Source: Callaeas wilsoni (lineage: Eukaryota; Chordata; Aves; Passeriformes; Callaeidae). Taken from it: DNA of 64,000 nucleotides. Position 1 is the first letter of the stretch, and the number at the start of each line of letters is the position of its first letter. The notes below the pieces were generated by a model. That model was not told the origin of the DNA. It was given only the letters and a program-made list of their open reading frames with translations, and ran no database searches. The position numbers and the translations under genes were made by a program. The stretch covers positions 1 through 64,000 of the forward strand of contig VWPU01014166.1 of assembly GCA_013398955.1 (NCBI GenBank), written 5' to 3'. Positions 29,301 to 44,300 of this stretch are shown piece by piece.

Positions 29301-32300
29301 TTGATTCAGTCTAAAATTTGCCTTAAAGTGAGAGCAGCATGCTATGGCCATGCTGTAAAGTGCCTTTAGTGTGTCTTTAACTCAGACAAAATTTTGGGAA
29401 GCAGCTGAAAAGGAACTTAAACAGTTAAAGTAACTTTGGTGCTTCTCATTCTTCAGCTGCTGAGTAGCTCAATTGACTTTTCAGTGCTGACATATTCTCA
29501 AGACCTTTCCCTCTGCCTCTCCACACTCAGGAGGAAAAATTAGAAGGGGACAATCGTTATTTTTGTGAGACTTGTCAGAGCAAGCAAAATGCCACGAGGA
29601 AGATCCGGCTGCTCAGCCTGCCCTGCACCCTCAACCTGCAGCTCATGCGCTTTGTATTTGACAGGTGAGTGGGAACACCCTGGAAGCTCTTGGGGAAGTC
29701 ACCTACCCTGCTCTTCCTGCTTTAATTTGAGGGGTGACAGGGTGTCTGAGCCTCTCTGAGGATGCTCATGAGGATTCAAGGGAGTTATTTTGGAGTGTGA
29801 GCTGTTATTGCTGTGCCCTGAGCCAAAGCTTTGCCTCTGCACAGGCAAACTGGCCACAAGAAGAAGCTGAACACCTACATCGGCTTCTCAGAGCTGCTGG
29901 ACATGGAGCCTTTCATGGAGCAAAAAAGTGAGTTGGGGGCAGTTTTTTGTTATCTTTGCCCATTGCCTCTTGGCAGATCTCCTCTGTAATTCTGTTTAGG
30001 AGGAAATTCCTCCCTGTAAGGGTGGCAAGACCCTGGCAAAGGGTGCCCATAGAAACTGTGGCTGCCCCATCCCTGGAAGTGTCCAGGGACAGGGATTGGA
30101 GCAACCTGGTCTAGTGGAAGATGTCCCTGCGCATGGCAGAGAGGTGGAGCAAGATGGGCTTTAAAATCCCTTCCAACACAAACTATTCTGGGATTCTGTG
30201 ATTCCTCTGAATCTTCTTTTGATTGAAAATTCTGTCAAGAGTTGTTTGAAGCCTGTATTTCAAACAACATCCTTGTTATTAAGCCACAGCCCTCTTAGCA
30301 GTGTCCTGAAGAGCTGTGAGTTCAAGTGCAGGTTTTGCTGCCTGGTGAAAACACAGTTTTAGGACAGGAAGGATGAGTGCTGTTGGCTGCAGAGCTGTGT
30401 GTAAGTGCTGCTTGCCTTGCAGATGGCGTGTATGTGTACGAACTGAGCGCTGTGCTCATACACCGTGGAGTAAGTGCCTACTCCGGGCACTACATCGCCC
30501 ACGTGAAGGACCCGCAGACGGGCGAGTGGTACAAGTTCAACGACGAAGACATCGAGAAGATGGAGGGGAAGAAACTGCAGTTGGGGATTGAGGAAGATCT
30601 AGGTAAAACCTTTCAGTTGTGAGTGCCCTTTTAAAATAACTCTTTCCACCAAAACCACGGGCATCCCTGGATGCAGCCTCCTGCTCCTCCCCAGAATGCT
30701 CCTACATGGGCTATCACGGCTTGGAGGAACGTGGGAAACAGCAATCCTGGTGATTGCAGCCAGATTTACTTCAGCAAATTTGTTTCAGCCCCGTGTGAGT
30801 GTTTACACCTCATGATCAGCTGCTCTAGTGTTTCTCTGGCTGCCACATGGCAGATAAGACGCTGATAGCACGGGCAGCGGGTTCCTATCAGGGAGCAACA
30901 GGCGAGTGCCACTTCCTTGGAACAGATAAGGAGAATGCTTTCAGTTTCCTTAACACATTACGGTTCTATTTCCACTGAGGTGTTTTACTTGGAGGCAGTA
31001 AAAAAGATTTTGATCCAAATAACAACTTGGAAGCTAAAACTGCCTTTTTACTCTGAGCTTTTCTCTTGGTGCTTTTCTGTTTTACTGGCTCATCGTGTGC
31101 TGCCCAGATCACCGTGTTCCTGAACTGGATTTCTTAGAGATTTCTTGGAGAGCTTGGGCTGAGGCTGGACCTGTGGATTTCTCACTCTGCAGTCAATAAA
31201 TAAGAGCTGCTCAGTGTTGGCATTTGGAGTGAAATGGCTTTGTAGTGGCTCAGTGTTCTGTAGTGCAGGTGCTCACAGGGGGGAAAAACAGGGAAATTAA
31301 TAAGAAATTGACTTGTGGTGCAAGCAATGCATTCCCAGGAATTCTGGTCCACCAGGATGTTTTGCTGTGGTTGGAATTTAGGGAATGTTGCTTTTCTTCA
31401 AGGCATCTTTAGAGAAGACAAAACACCTGCAGATTTAAGTGCTCCTTTGGTTTGGTGTAATGGGGCATCAGCCTTCTCCCATTTCCTTGTTCTCACCTGC
31501 AGGATACTTCTTCAGGTGCTGGAATGTGTCCAGAGGTGGGCAGTGGAGCTGGGGAAGGGTCTGGAGCACAAGGAAAAGAGTATGGAGAGCTTCTGAGGAG
31601 CAGCTGAAGGAGCTGAGAGGGCTCAGCCTGGAGAAAAGAAGGCTCAGGGGGGACCTTCTGGCTCTGCACAGCTCCCTGACAGGAGGAGTCAGCTGGCGGG
31701 GTCAGGCTCTGCTCCCGAGGAACAGGGACAGGACAAGAGGGAATGGCCTCAGGCTGTGCTGGGGGGGATTTAGGTTGGATATTGAGAAAAATCCTTCATG
31801 GAAGGTGTAGTCGGGCATTGGAAGAGGCTGCACAGGGCAGTGGTAGAGTCATTATCCCTGCAGGTCTTCAAAAAGTGTGTAAATGTGGCATCTGGGGACA
31901 TGGGTTAGTGGTGGACCTGGCAGTGCTGGGTTAATGGTTGGACTTGATCATCTTGGAGGGCTTTTCCAACTTTAGTGATTCCATGATCCTGCCTGTTCCA
32001 GCAGCTGTGTCCCGTTCCCCTTGGCTCCACTGTCTCCTGGCCCAGGCTGGAGCTGGCCGGACATCTAGTGGTGCACAGGGAAACTGAGCCCTGAAAGGCA
32101 CCAAGAGCAGTTCAGCCTTTGTTTTTACCCACCCCACTCACCCAGTGCAACAAAATGAGATGCAAATAAACTGCCATGACCTCAATTTTATGAAGTTTTA
32201 TGCTTAACTGCAAGTAAATGTTCTTTTTTCTCGTATTTCAATTTAAGGCTCTTCGGAGAATAGAAGTAAAGCATGTTTAGGAGCCTCTTTAAGCTGGGAG

Positions 32301-35300
32301 CTCAGTACTTGTATTAAGTTTTGATGTAATTTGCCTGTTCCGGGCAAAACTGAGGCCTTTCTTTGTTACAAATACATGTAACAGCAGGAGAAGGTAGGAT
32401 AACATAAAGTGAAGGTCCGGGGTGGGGGGAGAGTCTTGGCCATGCAGATGAGAACAATTTAGAAAATTCTTGGATAAAATGCAAATAAATAGAGTCTGGG
32501 AAGTCCCCTGGATGGTGTGCGTGGAAAGGCACATGAATTTTTTCAGAATTTGGGAAAAAGAAACTTAATAATTCAGTGGTCCATTTAGAGTTTGACTTAC
32601 GGAACGTTGTTCCTTTAATTTTTTTCTTTATTTAAAAAGGTTTGATTTTTGAAGCTGCAGCTGTAGATAAGTGTTTTCTTTGCCTGAGAATCCATCTGGA
32701 AACAGCAGCTCTTGCAACACAACTTTACATCCCCCAGCAGCTGCTTCAAAACAACCCTTTCCATGGCTGTTGGGTTCCTAAAAGCTTTGCTGTGTTTTTT
32801 TCATATCCACAATCACCTGTAAATATGATTTTCTTCCCTGAGGATTTGACTCTTTTCTTTGGAGTCAGAACACCAGAAAAAGAGGCAAAAGGGAGAAAGG
32901 ATGTTTTTCCTTTTTGGCTCAGAGAAGTTCCACTCAGGAGAGAAGAAAGGCTCTTGGAGAAGGGAGGTTCGGAACAGGCTCCTAAATTTAGTCCCTTTGA
33001 TTTAGCTAGAAAGGCTGGAGAGATTTGGGGCTTTCTTTGGGATACAATTTTGAGTCATGCCAAGCCCAGTGTTTGGCACAGAGGCCTGGCACAGAGAAGC
33101 TGGCTGGGTGGCCAACTCATCCCGTTACTGGAGGATCAGGGAGGGAGCTCATGTGTTGCTGAGGTTTTGCCTTTTGTTCCCATAGCAGAGCCATCGAAAT
33201 CGCAGACCCGTAAGCCCAAGTGTGGGAAGGGCACGCACTGCTCCCGCAACGCCTACATGCTGGTTTACAGGCTGCAGGCCCGTGAGAAATCCCTCACAGT
33301 TGAAGTGCCAGGTGAGTCCCTCTGGGATCCGTCTCATCCTGCAATGCTCCAGGTAGGCCAGGAGGCAGAATTTTGCCTGAAGCCCCATTTTTGGGGCTAG
33401 GAAGTTGCTGGAGCCCCTCTGCTCTGGTTCCAGGCTGGGAGAGCCGGAGAAGGCTCCAGGGAGATCTTAGAGCTGCTTCCAGTGCCTAAAGGGTCCCCAA
33501 GAGAGGTGGAGAGGGAATTGGGACAAGAGATTGAGTGACAAGACAAGGGGGAATGGCTTCCCACTGCCAGAGGGCAGGAATATTGGGATATATTGGGAAG
33601 GAATTCCTGGCTGTGAGGGGAGTGAGGTCCTGGCACAGGTTGCTCGGAGCAGCTGTGGCTGCCCCATCCCCGGAAGTGTCCAAGGCCAGGTTGGATGGGG
33701 CTCGAAGCAAACAGGGATAGTGGAAGGTGTCCCTGGGTGAAACAAAATTATCTTCAAGGTCCCTCCCAACCCAGTCCAGGATTCCATGATTTTTGACTGT
33801 TTGCCATGAGCCCCGAAGGTGCCGTGTGGCACCTTGGTGTCTTGACCAGTGAAACCCCTGGGTTTTCCCAGCACTTAGTTAACATTAAACTGCTGATCCC
33901 TCCCATATGCCCACTCAGACATTGCTTTCTTAAACAACTGGCCAAGCTGGGAGGGGGTCAGGAGGAGATCATTCCGCTGGGATTCACCACCACAGTCCTG
34001 CTTGGATTCCGAAGGCGCAGGAGAAGAGCGTGGTGAATGTCATCAGCAATGCATGAGGAGGTGAATAATCCTGACAGATGTCAGGTTCCCTCTGCGACTG
34101 CTTCAGCTTTGCCACACTGGGAATAAATGACATGAAAATAAAGAGGCTCCAAGCACCAAATGAGAATTTGGGCTGAGCTTTAGAATTATGGGGGTGCCAG
34201 AACTCCCTATGGGCTTGGCCTCTGGGTTTAATGTTTCGTGTTCAGCTGCGCCTTGATTAGAAATACTAATTAGGCCTCTGGTGCTGAGGTGTGTTCCCCC
34301 TTCATTCATTTTCTGTGGAACAGGGACAGCAGAGGTGGCAGGTCCCTTTGGATCTTTACAGAGGGAGTAAATCATACGCCATATTCCCCCCTAATAACAC
34401 CCCAAACATTTCCCAAGCCCCCCCCCTGTTTAAAACACACCCTCCAAGCCATAAAACTTCAGGAATTAGCACTAATTCCTGCCTGGATCTGTATTTTCAG
34501 CCTGTTTCCTGAGCTTTCTTGCTCTCCTTTTCCTCCTACCCCTCTGCTCAAAACAATAACTCAACCAAAACCTCCCCACCCAGCTCCAAATTCCTGCACA
34601 GCCCCGCGGTTGCCTTTGTTTCCCGTGGAATCCTGCCAGGGAACAAGGAGTGAAGGGCAGCAGTCAAGCTCTGCGGTTGTGGAGAGGTTTCATGGAACTG
34701 TAAATTTGAGGCATTTTGCTTTGATGCTGTTAAAAAGCGGCCTTTCCGGGACAGTGGAGAGACGTAACTTGGCTCTGACCTCAAGGAGGTCAGGCTGCTT
34801 ATTTTTTAATACTGGATATTCTCCCAAGGTGGATATTTTGGCAAAGAATTAACCTTTTTGCAGATATTTTAGCTCTTCAAAATAATTCTAAATAGGAAAA
34901 GGCCTCAGATAAGCAGAGCTTCCCCCCCGCTCCCTCCCACCAGCCCTGTGAGGGAAGTGGTTTATCTTCTTTTTTCCCTGCTGAGGTTTGGGTTGTTTGG
35001 GGTTTTTCCATCTGTGGCAGCAAAAATCCACATTTCCCTCACCTTTCTGTTGATCTGCCCTGGCTAATCTCCCATCTCCTGAGGGCTCTTTGCCCTTGGG
35101 TTTCCAGTGTGCTGGATCACAGGTCGTGACAGGCTTCGGGTGTATCCAGAGGGTGAAAAGCTTTTGTTTCCCCCCTAGGAATGATGAGACAGGACAGAAG
35201 AGCTGTACTTAACATAGCAACCAACCTCAAGTAAATGATTTTCTTGGGTGCAAAAGTTTGCATTTAATCATCTGCAACCGTCAGTATCAGAGAGAGACAC

Positions 35301-38300
35301 GTCCATGTGCTTGGCTTGGGAAAAGACCTCGCCCGGCAGGGCTGCGGGAGGGAATTTTTAGGTTTGTTATCCCCAAATAACCCGTGGTAATTAACATAGC
35401 TGGCATTTTCTCTTCAGTTCCTGGTTTTTTTGTCTTTTCCAGCTTTTCTGCAGGAGCTGGTAGAGCGAGATAACTGCAAGTTTGAGGAGTGGTGCAATGA
35501 AATGGCCGAGATGCGCAAGCAGAGCGTGGCTAGAGGCAAGATCAAACACGAGGAGGTGAAGGAGCTCTACCAAAGGTTACCCGCCGAAGCTGGTCTGTAA
35601 GACATTGTGAAGTATTCTGTAGTAGAGCTGTTAAGCTTAGGAATAATTTGTGACTAACTCCCAACTCCTGTGGCCTTGCTGGAAGGCATTCCCGCAGCCC
35701 TCTGGAAGGGGAGAGCTTCATGCATGCTTACATTTGTTTTCCCTTGCTTCTTTTACTGCCTTAACCTATTTTTCTCCTTTCTTTGCTCATTCTCGTGGCC
35801 TCTGGCGTGCTAATTCCCTTCTGCTCCTTCCCCATCCGTCAGCCTCATGCTTTGTGACTCTTTTCTTCTGCCTGGTGAGCAGCTCAGCTTGTTAGGAGCA
35901 TTGAGGCAGAATAACTGCCTGCTCCCAAATTGCCAGCTCACGGCAGGTTTGGGAGCTGGTGTGCCCAATTCATCAGTAGGTGACAGGCTAAGAGAATGCC
36001 TGACCTCCAGCAGAAAATTACTGGATCCATCCCTGCCAGTGCTTCACTGCTCCATGTCTCAGCTTTGTAGGTAGACTGGGGTTAAGCTTTTCCTCCTTCT
36101 TGTGTCTTGTTGCCTCAGCACACGGAGTTTTATTTCCCACCTTGTTTTTCTTGCTCATCTCCCACAAAACTCGCTCTTTCCATCCAGCCCGGGGAATTTG
36201 TCTCCACTATGTGCCTCTCTTAAAAACTGTAGGATAATTATAATTGAAGACTTACAAGTGGGTTTAATTGTGTGGTCTGTTAGAAAAATTGCTGTTCAGC
36301 TTTTATTATTGGATGCTTAGAGTCCACCATGAGATTGGAGTAGTCCAACAGCAAACTCCTGTTCCTGTAAACATCTGCCTTTGCAGTTTGGGAATGCAGG
36401 TGCTTAACTCTGGAGCGGGAAGGTGTCACAGCTCCTCACAAGCCTGAGCAGCACTCAGATGTCACTGTGAGATCACAGTTGTGCTGGAGGGATGAACCTA
36501 CCCTGAGTCACCCATGAAAAGGAGCAGCAGCACAGTTCCAGAGTGGTTTTCCTCAGCAGGAACAGAAGAGTTTGCTCTCAGCAGTTCTGATATGACAGGA
36601 ATAAATCTCAGAAAATATGGTTTTTACAAGTGCAGGTGAAGCTCTTCTGCCCCAATTTAGAGATGACAGGACCTAAAACTTTGCCCTGAGGCACCCTCTG
36701 CCTGCTGCTGGCACATCATGGGCACAGCACTTCCAGCACAGCTGGAGGCAGCATCATTCCAGCGCTGCTCCGGGTCCTGTCTCTCTGGAGCTCGAGGCTC
36801 TCTCTGCAGCTGTGCAGACATGTTTTCTGCCAGCTTTGTGGAGCCTGCCCCAGAAAACCCTCCTTTCTGGGGGAGGCGGTTTCATCCCAAACTAGCAAAC
36901 CAGTTCTGACAGCGATGCAATTCTCTGGAGGTCACGGCTGCGGAGGGTGTTGCGTAAGATGAAAACACCGTGGACTGAGGCTGTGGAGGAAAAGAGGCTT
37001 CACAGAGCTTCAGTGCAAGCTGGAGACACAGTGTTTTCCCGTCTTCCGTGTTTTCCTCTTGCTTCTCTGTTGCTCCTTCCTAGGAAACATGAAGGATTTG
37101 TGCCCAGTTATAAATCACGATGGGTGCATTTCCCCACAGTTTCAGAGCTGCCCTCATGGCAGCACAGAACGGGTTTGAATTCTTCCTGATTTCCTCCTAA
37201 TTTCCCAGTCATCCCACTGAAGAGTTGTGTAGTGATATTGTGCCTCAGTATTGAGATACAGGGGTTTCACCCCAAACTATTTCCCTGCTCATGCAACCAC
37301 TGACCTGCTCCTGAGCCGCGGCTTTGTACTTCTCTTTCAGCAAACAAGGGCAAGCCTGCTGCTCTGCTGCAGCAAAACATCTTAGCAAGTTTCCATTTGC
37401 ACTGTACATTTTAAAATTTTCTCACCTAAAGTTGTAAGACACTGAAATTTTGGGTGCTGAAAGGACAGGGGGAACACTGACTTCGTCTCTGCCGTTGTTG
37501 CCTTTAATTTTCAAATTACCCCAGTGAACTCCCTCTGTTATAGAAAAAGCCTGTAATGTATGATCATGATTTAAATATTATATCAGTCCCTTGATGGATG
37601 ATAGGAAAACCTTCCCCTTTCCTCGACTGCTCTCCAGTAATCTCCAAAAGGTTTGAAAGCACTTCTGTTCCTCCTTGGAGGTGTTGCATATTGATTGCTG
37701 AATCCAAAATGATCTGCACACCTTAATCTCATGTAGCTCCTGTCTTCCAAATCTATGACACTGATATCAGAATGGGGTGGGTGAAGCTGGATCAGACCTT
37801 TGAAAACTTGTACCTCAGAGATTTAATAAACAGTGATTGCCTGTTAATTTTTAAGAGTAATTATAAAATACCACCTGGTGTTGGAGCTGACATGTATGAT
37901 CTTGTTTCTCTTCGCGGTTTCTCCCCTCCCAGGTTCCCCCTACGACTTCATCTCACTGGAATGGCTGCAGAAATGGCTGGATGAGTCCACTCCTCCCAAA
38001 CCTATTGATAACACAGCCTGCCTGTGCTCCCACGGCAAACTGCATCCTGATAAAATATCCTTGATGAAGAGGATATCGGAATACGTGGCCGACTTCTTCT
38101 ACCGGCGATATGGAGGAGGGCCCCGGCTCAACGGTAACATCCTCTCCAAGTCACCTTCTGGGATGTGGTTTGGAGCCTTGTTCTGGTCCCAGCCCTGTTT
38201 TGAGCGGTCCTTTATCGTCATAACTTTATTTCAGTGCATGGCTTTAGTGCTGCCTTATTTCCAGGGGATTTTTTAAATATCACTTAATTCCGTTACCATT

Positions 38301-41300
38301 TTCCAAACCCATTTAGGGTGATCACAGGGTCTGCTTTGGCCCTGGGCTCTGCTCAGGGAAGGGCAGTGCCTGGAGGAATGGGGCACTTGGCTTAGGAAGC
38401 ATAGTAGCTGGAAGGTTTGAAGGCAGTTCTAGAAAATAAAACTTGCACATGCAACACTCCAAACTCTTGCCTGCAGCACTCACAACTCCTATGTGGGCTG
38501 GGTCTCATGGAGTATTCAGGCCAAAAATATCCCTTCCTGTCTGTCACCTCATCCAAGAAAACACTTACCTGTTAGCCTGCTCCTGCTGGAGCATCTACCA
38601 CACATTCTGCTTTTCGTGGTTAGCCCAGCCCCTCCAGGCGTTGGACATCCCCTCATCAAGCCCCGGGTTTCGTTCCTTTTAGGAAGTTGCTCAGTAACTC
38701 CCACTGAGACGAAATTAGCTCAGCTCCTACTGGGAGCTTGTAGGGAAGAAACTGCTTGTGACGCAGGCAGCCTTTGTGGGGAAAAACAGGGCAAGGTTTA
38801 TTAGTCAAGTGGAAGATTGCCTGAAGGGTTGTGGGTTGAGTATGGCTGGCAGGGAAGGAGGGATGGGTAAAAGGATGGATGGACATGCTGCTTCCCTTCT
38901 CTTGCTCCGGGATGAAAATCTATAAAATACACGCCCAGCTGGAGGATTTCCACTCCCTTGGTCCAGTGCAGCCTTGCAGGAGGGTGGTTTTTCTGGGTTG
39001 AACTGGCAAAGTGCCACAATACAGGTGTTTTCCTGGCATTTCCTGCCTCCTGTGGCTGTGTGCTGAACTGCCCTAGCTCCCTGTGACTGCAGGCCGTGGA
39101 TACCAGGAGCTGTGAGAGCAGAACTGTGAAGCAGTGGAACAGATCACATCTCATTTGGAGTATTTTATGCTTCTTTAAGCTTCAAACGTGGCCTGATGTG
39201 GCTGTAACCCCCAGGATTTCCTCATTTGCACCTGAAATCACCCATCCTGAGGCAGGATAGTTGCTACACGCCTGTCTGAGGGCCTTCAAACCAGCAGGAA
39301 ACTACCTGTGCCATAAATTATGCGATAAATAGTGTTAAAAACTGTATTTCTTTTTCCCCCCACCCCAGTCAAAGCGCTTTGCAAGGACTGTGTGGTGGAA
39401 AGGTGTCGAATCCTGCGGCTGAAGAACCAGCTGAACGAGGACTACAAAACTGTGACCAACCTGCTGAAGATGACAGTTAAGGGGTATGGAAGTCCCAAAT
39501 GCTGTCAAGGCTGCTTTTTAGAAGTGCCTAAACATCTTTTTCCTAAAGACTTCCCTGTTTGGGCTCTGAAGAAGGGTGCTGTTGTCTTCCTGCAGGAACG
39601 ACGGGTTTTGGGTTGGAAAAGCATCCTTGAGGAGCTGGCGTCAGCTGGCTCTGGAGCAATTAAATGAGCAAGATGAAGATGCAGAGCACAGTAATGGAAA
39701 AATGAATGGAAATGCACAAAACAAAGGTATTTACTCCTGATTTTCTTCTAATTTCTGCTGCTGTAGAAACCGACCAGCTCTGCCTGATCCTTCCTAACAA
39801 AAGACGTGTCAGGGGTTTCTGTAGCTGTTTTGTTCCCCTTGTATGAGTAGGGAGGAAAGGATAATAAATCAAATTAAAAAGTCCTTCATTTAAGGAGCTT
39901 TTTCTTTGCTAAGCTTGAGAACTGCGGGGTGATCTTCATGTTGGAGAGGGAGATGAGGTGATAAGTGGTTTTACAAAGCTGTGTGAAATTACCACCCCAG
40001 ACACATGATCTTTTCATCCACTTTTCTCTGAATGAGAGAGCACAGGGAAGGAAGAAACGTGAAAATTACCTCGGGGAAGGGATGATGATGATGTTTATTG
40101 TGAAGGTTGAGGGATAAAACAGCACAGCTGATGCAGCAGCGCTGGGAAACAGCCTAGGAACAAAAATCATGAATTGCAATCCATTCTGTGCCCGTATCGT
40201 GGGACTAGATGGAGGTTTTATTTGCCTTCTGCTCTTTAAATGTTTGAAATTATACTTTCTTGAGCTTCTTTGAACTGAGTAAGAAGCTTGTTGGAATCAA
40301 AGTGGGAATGATGGCTCAGGGCAGTGATCTTGGGCTGGAAGGCTGGAGGGCACCTCAGCCCCCCTGATAAGGCGGAGCACTCATGGAGAAAAGGGTATTT
40401 CCGAGTTACCACTCATCGTTCCTCGGGGGTGACTTCAATTCACAACAGGTTGCAACTCCCAGTTGTGCATTTGAATTACTCACAAGCCAAAGTTGCTCGT
40501 TAGGCAGCTCGTTAGAGGCTCTTGCTGACACATCATTGTCTTGATGATGCTCCATTCAGTGGCCAACTGCTTGATTTTAACTAATTTAGAGATTGATATA
40601 GGGCTCGTCAACCCCCTGGCAGGCTCCCCCTCGGTTTGTCAGGCAGCATCTGGTTTAGATCAGGAATTTTGCCAGGAATTCTGCTCCTTTTGCTCTTACC
40701 TAGGCTTGTGTTTAGGTTAAACTCGGAGATGTCTGGGAGCAGGGAACCCCTGCGGTGTTCCAGCCCTAACAAATGCATCCTTTGTAATCTCACAAAGGCC
40801 TGGCTTGTGCTCCATGCACTTCAAAGCCCTCCTACGTGGCCTGGAGGCTGTAATCCCGCCTGCCCCGAGGCCAAGACATCGGAGAATAACAAATTTCCTT
40901 CCAAATTTTCCCTTGGGTGCGGGGTTTGCTGTAATTTGAAAGGCGACCATGCTCCTTTCCCTGCAAGATGTTTTTCCTTAGGAGAGGAACTCTGTGCAAT
41001 CCTCTTGTATTATTATTTTTTTTAATTAGATGAATCAAATGAAGAGAAGAGGGAGGAGGAAGAGGAGTTAAATTTTAATGAAGACATCGTTTGCCCACAT
41101 GGTGAGTCTCTCCGGGGGATGGAGCTGAATATCTCCCTTGTTGCCCACTGCTGCACGCATTAACCTTGTAGCCTTTGCTCCAACCGTGGCCAGGTTGAGG
41201 AGTCACTGCCGAAGTGTGCTTAATTCTCATTTTCCTGGTGTTTCTTGCACTCAAAAGTTTTACTTGCAGGCAGACTCTGTAAGGACTGGCCAAGCAGAGC

Positions 41301-44300
41301 TGTCAGATGCTGAGCTTCCCTTCCTCGCATGGGTAGCACCAAAGCTCTGCAGCCATTTGGAAGCTCTAAAAGCAGTAAGAGAGGAAGAGGTGGTGTAAAT
41401 CAGTCCAGGTGGGGGCTGAGAGTATCCATTTAATATCCTGGTTTACATTAAAACAGGAGCACTCCCGCAGCACCTGGGCCAGGACCACTCCCGGATATTG
41501 ACTTCCCAACCTGCTGTGCTTTATTGTCTGTTTACGTAAGGTTTTGACCTCATATCAGTTGTTTTGCAAGTGATGCCTCATTAGCTGCATCCTTGGCTAC
41601 CCTGTTGTTTAAATCTCACTTTTTAAGGCTTGTGTTTCTAGCCATAAAACCCAGTTTTACTTAAGCTCCTGTCTGTAGGCATCAATTTGTAGAGACACTC
41701 CATCTTATCTCTAAACAGAAAGAAAAATGGCAGAAATCAGCCACACACCTCCTGTCATCAGGGCTAATCAAGAACTTGGAGTAAGGCTTGAGAAATCTCA
41801 TTTTCAAGCAGAGTGTTTAAGCACTTTGTCACTCTTTTAGCTGTTACTCAGAGCCTTGAACTGCTGCATTTCCCATTGCCTTGAGGCTGCTGCTGTTCAG
41901 TAGAAGCATGGAGTGTGGGGTTGGAACGTTTATGGAGCCAGACACGATAAAAAATAGGCCAATAGGCCTTTGGAAAATGTATGGTGTTAAATTGCTTGTT
42001 GATCTGTGACTTGGGGTCATAGCAGAATAAATAATACTAAATAAGGGGGCTACTGGCAGGGCAGGTTTTGTTGTCTTGAGTTAACCTCTGATTACTTATG
42101 GAAAACAAGCTTTCCACCTTGAAAAATTCCCTCTGGAGTGGATCAGCAAACCTGTAGTCTTGTTCCTACAGCCTTAATTTTGTGGTGGAGGAGGTTCCTG
42201 CCTCCATGGTAGGCTCTGGAAAAGGCACTGCTGCATTTGGGAGAGCTGGCTGGCCTCCAGGAATGCCACCCGGACGTTCCCTTCACAGCTCCCTTTGCAT
42301 CCTTGCTGCAGTTCCTTGCTCTCCAGTAGCTGCCTGATCCCAGTGAATAATTTTTTCCAGATACCAAGTTAAGCCTTCTTTGATGTCCATGCCCAAAACA
42401 TGTCCCTGCGTGATGGGAGTGGGAAGCAGGGTCAGCAGTGGTTGGGATCGTCTTCCAGATGGCAAAACACTTGTTCCCTGCACACCCAAAGCTGATTTTT
42501 CCACCTCTTTCACTCACCATATTATTCTGTTTTCATTAATCATGTGGTGTCAAGGCACTTATTTGTACAAGCTCCTTTTTTTTTCCCAATCCTTGCTGGC
42601 TCTGGGCAGCATCCTGGGCCAGCCTCCGGAGCCACTTGGCCTTGTTGGATGAAGCTCAAGTGGCCAAGTGCTGCATCGAAGCTCAACCTTTGTTTATTAG
42701 AGAAAAAGCAGGAGGGGAGCCATTGCTATTTTTTCCTCTTCAGGGCTGGCCAAATTCCAGGCTCAGCTGGAGCAAGTCCGTGGGGCTGAGGAGCTGCTTG
42801 CCGTGTTAAATAGCTGCCGGAGGATGGGGAGAAAGGAGTTTCTCTCCCTCTCCTCTCTCTGCAGCTTTCCAGGCTGTAGAAAAGCAGATAATAAAGGATT
42901 GTGCCCTTTGGCCACCACAGTTGCTGTTTTCCTTCCCTCTTGCTGGTGCAATCCCCACCAAGGCATGGATATTCCCAAATCTGGTTTGCATCCCAGTGAC
43001 GCAACGGCTGCTCCTCGTGTTCCTCCCTGTGCCTGCACAGGGACTTCCCAGCTGCTGTCTCGGAGGGAGATGTGGTTGTGTTTTCCCCTTGGCCATCAGC
43101 AACCCTGCAAGTGGGCAGCTGGTTGGATCCCGGAGCCTTCTCCCATTTTTCCAGGCCTTGTTTATCCGGCCAGCACGTGTCATCATTGTGCACGTGGTGT
43201 CCCAGTGCCTGAGTGTGCCTCCTGCTTCCATCCCTGAGACGACAGGCACAAATGGCTCCTGAAAAACCCTTGTTGGGGTCTTGGAGCCGCCTGAGCACCA
43301 GGATAGATAATCCTGATATCAGGATAAATAATTCCGATGGATAAGTAAGTATTCTGAGGGGTAGCTGGTAAATCTTGCTTGGTATCTTTGCATCCACTTA
43401 TTCCCCAGAGCAGATTTAGGATACAAAATCTCCCTTTCCACATTTTCAGGTGCTTGGATAGGGCACATGAAACCGTATTGTGATTCTACAGTGGGAATTT
43501 GGGAGTTTCAAGGATGTGGAAGGCACCTGGTTTCATGAGACACAGGGTTATTATCCTGAGGCTCAGCAAATGGAGTCACCATGAGGATGTAGCTGTCGAT
43601 AGCCAGGATCAGAAACCAGTAGCCCTGTGCCCTCTGTCTTTTCCCAACATCCCTGCTTGTGTTTGATCAGCTACTTAGGCCACGATCTTAGAAATCTAAA
43701 GGGTATTTTTATGAATTAAAGTCATGTTATTATTATAATTCTCTTTCTAAAGCAAGGAAGGAGTTGAAGGTGACTTTGCTGGTTTTTGCTGACGTGGTGT
43801 TGGCTGATAAATGTGTGGATTTCTTCCCCACATTTATTCCTTGTAATCTCTTCAATCAAGGGTTGCAAAACATCCCTGAGCATGTTGTGATCAAAGCCTT
43901 CCCCTTGATTCTCTCCCTGCAGGTGACCTGTGCATCTCTGAAAACGAGCGGAGGGTGGTTTCCAAGGAAGCCTGGGAGAAACTCAAGCAATATTTTCCAA
44001 AAGCCCCCGAATTCCCAAATAACAAAGAGTGCTGTTCCCAGTGCAAGGTATTTGCCAAATACTCCCCTTTTGTTGACTGTAAATACTGGTTGTATTTCTG
44101 GTTTTCCTTTTTAACACAACCCTGTGCCGTGGAGGAGAATAAAGTCACCTTTAGTAGCAGCTGGGAACAGGAGTTGGTATGTAATTAACTGTTTCCTGCA
44201 GATTTTGGAGCGTGAAGGGGAGGAAAATGAAGCTCTGCATAAGATGATGGCCAGCGAGCAGAAGACTTCTCTCCAGAACCTGTTTCATGATAAATGCAGA

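Noticed and set aside
31515..31810. Open frame suggesting a coding gene in USP48 intron 9
   Set aside because: The sequence matches the CR1 3' region, with the usual landmark order.
32642..33400. 252-codon open frame that includes USP48 exon 10
   Set aside because: Only 33189-33311 is supported as coding. The upstream part is intronic, and the splice from exon 9 (phase 1) fits the acceptor at 33189 exactly.
43310..43325. 16-bp perfect palindrome in USP48 intron 15
   Set aside because: Short palindromes of this length occur by chance in a 64-kb window, and it has no repeats or gene context.
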